DNA from: Nonomuraea spiralis
GTDB lineage: Bacteria; Actinomycetota; Actinomycetes; Streptosporangiales; Streptosporangiaceae
Assembly (NCBI RefSeq): GCF_014648435.1
Contig: NZ_BMRC01000011.1
Coordinates: 186,001 to 250,000, forward strand
Length of the DNA: 64,000 nucleotides
Direction: 5' to 3'
Shown here: positions 59,584 through 64,000 of the stretch, piece by piece
How positions within the stretch are numbered: position 1 is the first letter of the stretch
Layout: each line of letters starts with the position of its first letter
Notes under the pieces: generated by a model
Database searches by the model: none
What the model was told of the DNA's origin: nothing
Seen by the model: only the letters and a program-made list of their open reading frames with translations
Position numbers and translations under genes: made by a program

Positions 59584-59717
59584 CAGGGCACCAGCCCGAC
59601 GGGGACGACGCCGGTGAGGACGAGGACGAGCAGGATCAGGCCGACGGCCGTGGCGGCCCAGTCCTCGCTGATCGCGACGCGGCTCTCGCGTGCGGTGGGG
59701 GATTCGTCGGTGCTCAT
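59583..59717 (-). CDS. 44-residue membrane peptide coupled to the sulfate exporter
   Basis: From ATG 59717 (AAAGG seven bases before) to TGA 59585-59583 the frame encodes a polar N-terminus (MSTDESPTARESRVAISEDW) and one hydrophobic helix (TAVGLILLVLVLTGVVPVGL). The stop overlaps the YeiH start in TGATG, so they are translated together. The EDW-x-A-GL pattern resembles the N-terminal helix of some longer YeiH proteins, so this may be a split-off segment or a small accessory subunit. Confidence 0.75.
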   Translation of the reverse strand: MSTDESPTARESRVAISEDWAATAVGLILLVLVLTGVVPVGLVP

Positions 59718-59743
59718 GTACGTGCCTTTCGTGGGGGGTGGAA

Positions 59744-59778
59744 CGTGCGGGCGGGGCCCAGCCAACCCCGCCCGCACG
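59744..59778 (-). terminator. 13-bp hairpin between tauD and the exporter pair
   Basis: CGTGCGGGCGGGG (59744-59756) pairs perfectly with CCCCGCCCGCACG (59766-59778) over a nine-base loop. It lies 64 bases after the tauD stop and 27 bases before the small peptide, so it can end or attenuate tauD read-through. Confidence 0.75.
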
Positions 59779-59841
59779 GTTGACGCCGATCGCGTGCACC
59801 GGCCACGGCGACGTTCGCGGCCGGGGCGGCCCGGTGGAGGG

Positions 59842-60738
59842 TCAGGCGGCGATCGGCGAGTAGGCGGCGGCGTCCCCGGACAGCACGGTGCTGGCACGGC
59901 CGTCCACGCCCACCGGGACGTCCCCGGCGATCGTGACGCGGTGCAGGCGGCGAGGACGGTCGCCGAAGTCGTGCACCACGCGGTGCTGGGTGGCCCGGTT
60001 GTCCCAGATCGCCACGTCACCGGGCGACCAGCGCCAGCGCACGGTGTTCTCCACCTCGGTGACGTGCTCCTGGACCAGCCGGATGACCGAGCCGGACGTG
60101 TGCGCGGACAGCCCGCTCAGGCGCTTGGCGAAGTCGCCGAGCAGGATCGAGCGTTCCCCGGTCTCCGGGTGCACGCGTACCACCGGGTGCTCGGTCTCGA
60201 ACAGCGTGGAGGTGAACACCTCGGCGTGCTCGCGGGCCCGCTCGTCCACGGTGGCCGCGCGGACGTAGTCGTACTGGTTGGTGTGGACGGCGCGCAGCCG
60301 GTCGAGCAGGTCGCGCAGCTCGACGGGCAGATGTTCGTACGCGCTGACGGTGTTGGCCCACAACGTGTCGCCGCCGGCCTCCGGCACGATGACCGCCCGC
60401 AACACCGAGGCCAGCGGCGGCCGGTCCACGAAGGTCACGTCGGTGTGCCAGCGGTCGACCTTGTGGCCGTTGCTGTAGTCGAGGTCGAGGATGTGGGCGT
60501 TGCCGTGCAGCGCGGGGACGGTCGGGTGGGCGGCGGTCGGCTCGCCGATCAGCCGGGCGAAGCCCACCTGGCCCTGCTCGTCGAGGTGGTCCTGACCGCG
60601 CAGGAAGATCACTTTGTGGGTGAGGAGGGCCTGGCGGAGTTCGGCGACGACGTCGGGGTGCAGGTCGCCGCCGAGCCGCACGCCGGTGATCTCGGCGCCT
60701 ATACGGCCTGCGACGGGGGTGATGGTCAGGGATGGCAT
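59842..60738 (-). CDS. tauD: TauD/TfdA-type 2-oxoglutarate dioxygenase
   Basis: The ATG at 60738 is preceded by GGAAGGAC and gives a 298-residue enzyme. The Fe(II)-binding HxD is H98/D100 (RWHTDVTFVDRPP); the distal His is H252 in DNRATQHRVVHDFGDRPRRL, with the 2-oxoglutarate-binding Arg after it. TauD-type enzymes hydroxylate the carbon next to sulfonate or sulfate ester and release sulfite or sulfate. Neighbours (SsuD-like enzyme, sulfate exporter) support a sulfonate or alkyl-sulfate substrate rather than a herbicide. Confidence 0.93.
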   Translation of the reverse strand: MPSLTITPVAGRIGAEITGVRLGGDLHPDVVAELRQALLTHKVIFLRGQDHLDEQGQVGFARLIGEPTAAHPTVPALHGNAHILDLDYSNGHKVDRWHTDVTFVDRPPLASVLRAVIVPEAGGDTLWANTVSAYEHLPVELRDLLDRLRAVHTNQYDYVRAATVDERAREHAEVFTSTLFETEHPVVRVHPETGERSILLGDFAKRLSGLSAHTSGSVIRLVQEHVTEVENTVRWRWSPGDVAIWDNRATQHRVVHDFGDRPRRLHRVTIAGDVPVGVDGRASTVLSGDAAAYSPIAA

Positions 60739-60776
60739 GGTGTCCTTCCTTCCGTACGCCTCCACCGTAAATAAAA

Positions 60777-60791
60777 ACCAACTAAATTGGT
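60777..60791. promoter_or_regulatory. Operator-like dyad between tauD and the SsuD-like gene
   Basis: ACCAA-CTAAA-TTGGT is a perfect five-base dyad in an AT-rich stretch of the 121-bp divergent region; a TTGACG hexamer follows at 60797. It shares the pattern CC-N-ACT-N4-T-N-GG loosely with CCTACTTTTTAGG at 50219. Confidence 0.45.
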
Positions 60792-60859
60792 AGGGCTTGA
60801 CGGAATACGATCACCGTGCTGGGGTGAAGGGCGTTCACGGACGCGAGAAAGGGCTCGAC

Positions 60860-61960
60860 ATGCCTGTGGAGTTTCTCGGTATCGGCGGCACCAACGACGG
60901 CTCGGAGACCACGCCCCGCTCGGGCCCGTCCTTCGACAAGCAGTACACGCTCAGGCTCGCACGGGCCCACCAGGAGTACGGCTGGGACCGGGTGTTGTTC
61001 GCCTACGGCTCCGGCGCGCCCGACCCCGCCCAGGTCGCCGCCTACGTCGCGAGCCGGGTCGAGGACCTGCGGATCCTGCTGGCCCACCGGCCGAACGTGT
61101 CCTACCCGACGTACGCGCTCAAGACCTTCGCCACCCTCGACCAGATCAGCGACGGCCGCCTGACCGTGCACTTCATCACCGGCGGCAACGACCACGAGCA
61201 GGGCAGGGAGGGCGACCGCCTGACCAAGGACGATCGGTACGCCCGGACGCGGGAGTACATCCGGATCGTCAAGCGCGGCTGGACCTCCAGGGAGCCGTTC
61301 GACCACGAGGGCGCCCACTACTCCTTCAGGGACTTCGTCTCCGACGTATTCCCGGTCCAGCAGCCGCGGCCACAGGTCTCGTTCGGGGGCTCCTCGCCGG
61401 CGGCGTACGCGGCGGGCGGGGCCGAGGCCGACGTCTACTGCCTGTGGGGCGAGCCGCTGGCCGAGACCGCGCAGCAGATCGAGGCGGTCAAGGAGGCGGC
61501 CCGCGCGGCCGGGCGTTCCGACGTGCCGCGCATCCAGGTGGCCTTCCGGCCGATCATCGCGCCCACCGAGGAACTGGCCTGGGAGAAGGCGTACCGGATC
61601 CTGGGCGACCTGCGGCAGGCCGGCGCGAACCCGCGGCGGCGTCCCGCGGGACCGCCGCAGAACGCCGGGTCGCAACGGCTTCTGGAGGTGGCCGCCAGGG
61701 GCGAGCGGCACGACCGCGCCCTGTGGACGCCCACCGCGGCGGCCACCGGCGGCGCGGGCAACTCGACGGCCCTCGTCGGCACCCCGGAGACCGTGGCGCA
61801 GGCCCTGCTCGACTACTACGACCTGGGTGTGGAGATCCTCTCGGCCCGCGGCTACGCCATCCTGGACGACGCCGTCGACTTCGGCCGCCACGTGATCCCG
61901 CTCGTCCGCGCGGAAGTGGCCAGGCGCGACGCCGCGCGTGCGGACCATGACGCTGCATGA
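60860..61960 (+). CDS. SsuD-like alkanesulfonate monooxygenase (LLM)
   Basis: Starting at ATG 60860 (AAAGGG upstream) the product is 366 residues. It has the alkanesulfonate-monooxygenase pattern: RVLFAYGSGAPDPAQVAAYV, LLAHRPNVSYPTYALKTFAT, LDQISDGRLTVHFITGGNDH, EQGREGDRLTKDDRYARTRE and VSFGGSSPAAYAAGGAEADV. SsuD-type enzymes release sulfite from alkanesulfonates with FMNH2. No flavin reductase is adjacent; the one at 39.2 kb could serve. The permease start lies inside its 3' end. Confidence 0.92.
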   Translation: MPVEFLGIGGTNDGSETTPRSGPSFDKQYTLRLARAHQEYGWDRVLFAYGSGAPDPAQVAAYVASRVEDLRILLAHRPNVSYPTYALKTFATLDQISDGRLTVHFITGGNDHEQGREGDRLTKDDRYARTREYIRIVKRGWTSREPFDHEGAHYSFRDFVSDVFPVQQPRPQVSFGGSSPAAYAAGGAEADVYCLWGEPLAETAQQIEAVKEAARAAGRSDVPRIQVAFRPIIAPTEELAWEKAYRILGDLRQAGANPRRRPAGPPQNAGSQRLLEVAARGERHDRALWTPTAAATGGAGNSTALVGTPETVAQALLDYYDLGVEILSARGYAILDDAVDFGRHVIPLVRAEVARRDAARADHDAA

Positions 61961-62819
61961 CACGGCCGAGGCCGTCCCGGCGGCCGGACGGCAGGAGCCC
62001 GCGCCGAAGGTCGTGACCGCCCGCCATCCGTCACGCCTGCTGGCCGCGCTCGGCGTGCTGGTGCTGCTGGCGATGGCGGCCAACGCCCTGGTCACCAACC
62101 CGGCGTGGGAGTGGGACGTCGTCGGGGCGTACCTGTTCGCGCCCTCGGTGGTGCGTTCGGTGCTGCTCACGCTGGAGCTGACCGCGCTCGGCATCGGGCT
62201 CGGGTTCGCGCTCGGCACGGTGCTCGCCCTCATGCGCCTGTCGCCCAACCGGCTGTTGTCGTCGGTGGCGTGGGGGTACGTGTGGTTGTTCCGGTCGGTG
62301 CCGCTGATCCTGCAACTGCTGTTCTGGTACAACCTGGCGCTGCTGTACCCGAGGTTGTCGTTCGGGGTGCCGTTCGGGCCCGCCTTCTTCGACGTCGGGA
62401 CGATGGACCTGATCGGGCCGCTCACCGCCGCCGCGCTCGGGCTCTCGCTGCACCAGGCCGCCTACGCCGCCGAGATCGTCCGCGGCGGCCTGCTGTCGGT
62501 CGATCCCGGCCAGCGGCAGGCCGCGGCGGCACTGGGCATCCCGAGGGTCCGCAGACTGTTCCGGATCATCCTCCCGCAGGCCATGCGGACGATCGTGCCG
62601 AACGCCGGAAACGAGATCGTGGGCCTGGTCAAGGGCACTTCGGTGGTCTACATCATGGCCCTGCCCGAGCTGTTCTACCAGGTGCAGGTGATCTACAACC
62701 GCAACGGCAGGGTGATGGCGCTGCTGCTGGTCGCGACCATCTGGTACCTCGTCCTGACGACCACGCTCTCGATCGGGCAACACTTCCTGGAACGCCACTA
62801 CGGCAGGGGCCGCTCATGA
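61947..62819 (+). CDS. Polar amino-acid-type ABC permease
   Basis: A 290-residue HisM-type permease from ATG 61947 (GTG 61938 is an alternative). It has the 3-TM-region pattern SVVRSVLLTLELTALGIGLG, FRSVPLILQLLFWYN and the contact loop GQRQAAAALGIPRVRRLFRI. With the next two genes it forms a cystine/amino-acid-like importer, here probably for a sulfur compound. It overlaps the SsuD-like gene by 14 bp. Confidence 0.93.
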   Translation: MTLHDTAEAVPAAGRQEPAPKVVTARHPSRLLAALGVLVLLAMAANALVTNPAWEWDVVGAYLFAPSVVRSVLLTLELTALGIGLGFALGTVLALMRLSPNRLLSSVAWGYVWLFRSVPLILQLLFWYNLALLYPRLSFGVPFGPAFFDVGTMDLIGPLTAAALGLSLHQAAYAAEIVRGGLLSVDPGQRQAAAALGIPRVRRLFRIILPQAMRTIVPNAGNEIVGLVKGTSVVYIMALPELFYQVQVIYNRNGRVMALLLVATIWYLVLTTTLSIGQHFLERHYGRGRS

Positions 62820-63571
62820 TGGTCGAGCTGGCCGGCGTGCACAAGAGCTTCGGCGCGCTGCACGTGCTCAAGGGCATCGACCTGCGCGTACGTCAGGGCG
62901 AGGTGACGGTGGTGCTCGGCCCGTCCGGCTCGGGCAAGTCCACCCTGCTACGCGTGATCAATCACCTGGAAAAGATCGAACGCGGGACGGTCACGGTCGA
63001 CGGCGAGCTGCTGGGCTACCGCCGGTCCGGCGACAGGCTGTACGAGCTGCCCGAACGCGACATCCTCCGCCAACGGGCCGGCATCGGCTTCGTCTTCCAG
63101 AACTTCAACCTCTTCCCCCACCTGACCGTCAGCCAGAACATCGCCGAGGCCCCGCTGTCGGCCCAGCGCCGCCCGCGCGCCGAGGTGGCCGAGCTGACCG
63201 CCCGCCTGCTCGACCGGGTCGGCCTGGCCGACAAGGCCGCGGCCTATCCGCGCACGCTCTCCGGCGGCCAGCAGCAGCGCGTCGCCATCGCAAGGGCGCT
63301 GGCCCTGGAGCCCAAGGTGGTGCTGTTCGACGAGCCCACCTCCGCGCTCGACCCCGAGCTCGTCGGCGAGGTCCTGGAGGTCATGAAGGACCTGGCCCGC
63401 AGCGGCACCACCATGATCGTCGTCACGCACGAGCTCGGCTTCGCGCGCGAGGTGGCCGACACCGTCGTGTTCATGGACGAGGGCCGCATCGTCGAGCGCG
63501 GCCCGGCCGCCCAGGTCCTGGACGCCCCGCGTCACGAACGCACCCGCGCCTTCATCGGCAAGGTCCTCTGA
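62816..63571 (+). CDS. Polar amino-acid-type ABC ATPase
   Basis: A 251-residue ATPase: Walker A GPSGSGKSTLLRVI, Q-loop FVFQNFNLFPHLTV, signature TLSGGQQQRVAIARAL, Walker B VVLFDEPTSALDPEL, and switch H in VVTHELGFAREV. The GlnQ/HisP-type subfamily partners the preceding permease; ATGA overlap shows co-translation. Confidence 0.95.
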   Translation: MMVELAGVHKSFGALHVLKGIDLRVRQGEVTVVLGPSGSGKSTLLRVINHLEKIERGTVTVDGELLGYRRSGDRLYELPERDILRQRAGIGFVFQNFNLFPHLTVSQNIAEAPLSAQRRPRAEVAELTARLLDRVGLADKAAAYPRTLSGGQQQRVAIARALALEPKVVLFDEPTSALDPELVGEVLEVMKDLARSGTTMIVVTHELGFAREVADTVVFMDEGRIVERGPAAQVLDAPRHERTRAFIGKVL

Positions 63572-63585
63572 CCCAAGGAACCGCC

Positions 63586-64000
63586 ATGCGTCTCATCGCC
63601 GTGCCCGCACTCCTGCTGCTCCTGTCCGCCGCCGCCTGCGCGGGCGAGCCCGCGCTCGTCCCCGAGGCCGTCCCCGCCCCCGCCGGGCGCACCATCGACA
63701 CCGGTCCCGACCAGAAGCGGGTGCGCACCGCCGAGGTCGCGGGCATCGCCGCCCGGGTGCCCGCCGAGATCGCGCGGGACGGCCTGCTCACCGTCGGCTT
63801 CAGCGGCGGCGACGGCACGCCGCCGCTGGTCTTCCCGGCCAGTGACGACACCACGCTGATCGGCGTGGAGACCGACCTCGCCCAGCTCGTGGCCGACGTG
63901 CTGGGCCTGGAGCTGTGGTCGGAGCGGTCGTCCTGGGAGAACCTGTTCCTCGGCGCCAGGTCCGGCAAGTACGAGCTCGTCCTCAACAACGTCACCGTCA
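63586..64000 (+). CDS. ABC substrate-binding lipoprotein, 3' end outside window
   Basis: The gene starts at ATG 63586 behind AAGGAA and runs off the right edge after about 138 codons. A lipoprotein signal (LLLLLSAAACAG) is followed by a polar amino-acid-type SBP_bac_3 domain start (GLLTVGFSGGDGTPPLVFPA, GVETDLAQLVADVLGLEL, SGKYELVLNNVTV). It is the ligand-binding part of the importer formed with the two genes before it. Confidence 0.93.
   Translation, partial: MRLIAVPALLLLLSAAACAGEPALVPEAVPAPAGRTIDTGPDQKRVRTAEVAGIAARVPAEIARDGLLTVGFSGGDGTPPLVFPASDDTTLIGVETDLAQLVADVLGLELWSERSSWENLFLGARSGKYELVLNNVTV

Overview
The window is very GC-rich, densely coding DNA with GTG and ATG starts, many ATGA/GTGA stop-start overlaps, mycobacterial/streptomycete-type regulators (TetR, HxlR, LacI, LAL-LuxR, CGNR, SigJ) and several apparently leaderless promoters. 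I read it as a chromosomal segment of a filamentous actinomycete, most likely Streptosporangiaceae (Nonomuraea-like); the genus is an inference. I see no tRNA, rRNA, CRISPR array, insertion sequence or prophage gene.

Left part (1-24 kb): an edge-truncated methyltransferase; a small HTH + Clp-N pair divergent from an FAD monooxygenase through a striking perfect inverted repeat that forms two mirror-image promoters; a NarL-type two-component system divergent from gamma-glutamyltranspeptidase; a secreted GH25 muramidase; a Baeyer-Villiger-type monooxygenase with a PF10118 hydrolase; SURF1 and small membrane proteins; a membrane glycosyltransferase translationally coupled to a tandem pseudokinase; arylamine N-acetyltransferase; an OmpR-type two-component system whose kinase is fused in frame to a DUF4173 membrane protein; then a D-amino-acid catabolic set (D-aminoacylase, D-threonine aldolase/D-serine dehydratase-like enzyme, RidA, unknown TIM-barrel-like protein).

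Middle (24-38.9 kb): accessory transport and regulation: LysE exporter + TetR, a large LuxR-family ATPase regulator, a CGNR zinc-finger remnant, a secreted protein with 13-residue repeats, an ArsB/NhaD-type transporter, an ECF41 (SigJ) sigma factor, LacI regulator, MFS exporter with divergent HxlR, an NmrA + saccharopine-dehydrogenase-like pair under a TetR with a large dyad operator, an LpqE-like lipoprotein and a stand-alone LanC-like protein with a Cys-Cys-Cys zinc site.

Right part (38.9-64 kb): an organosulfur-scavenging island. It opens with an operator-like dyad, a promoter and a leaderless 24-codon cysteine leader peptide followed by an attenuator-like hairpin. This precedes one tightly overlapped set (flavin reductase, glutathionyl-hydroquinone-reductase-like protein, four luciferase-like monooxygenases of different subfamilies, oligopeptide-type ABC importer), then a second one (second ABC importer, LLM monooxygenase, CMD and alkylhydroperoxidase-domain proteins, VOC and OsmC proteins). 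Facing it on the minus strand are a TauD-type dioxygenase, a 44-residue membrane peptide and a YeiH-type putative sulfate exporter; divergent from TauD is an SsuD-like monooxygenase with a polar amino-acid-type ABC importer whose binding protein runs off the right edge. Together the genes would import organosulfur compounds, release sulfite oxidatively with FMNH2 or 2-oxoglutarate, and export excess inorganic sulfur, under cysteine control.
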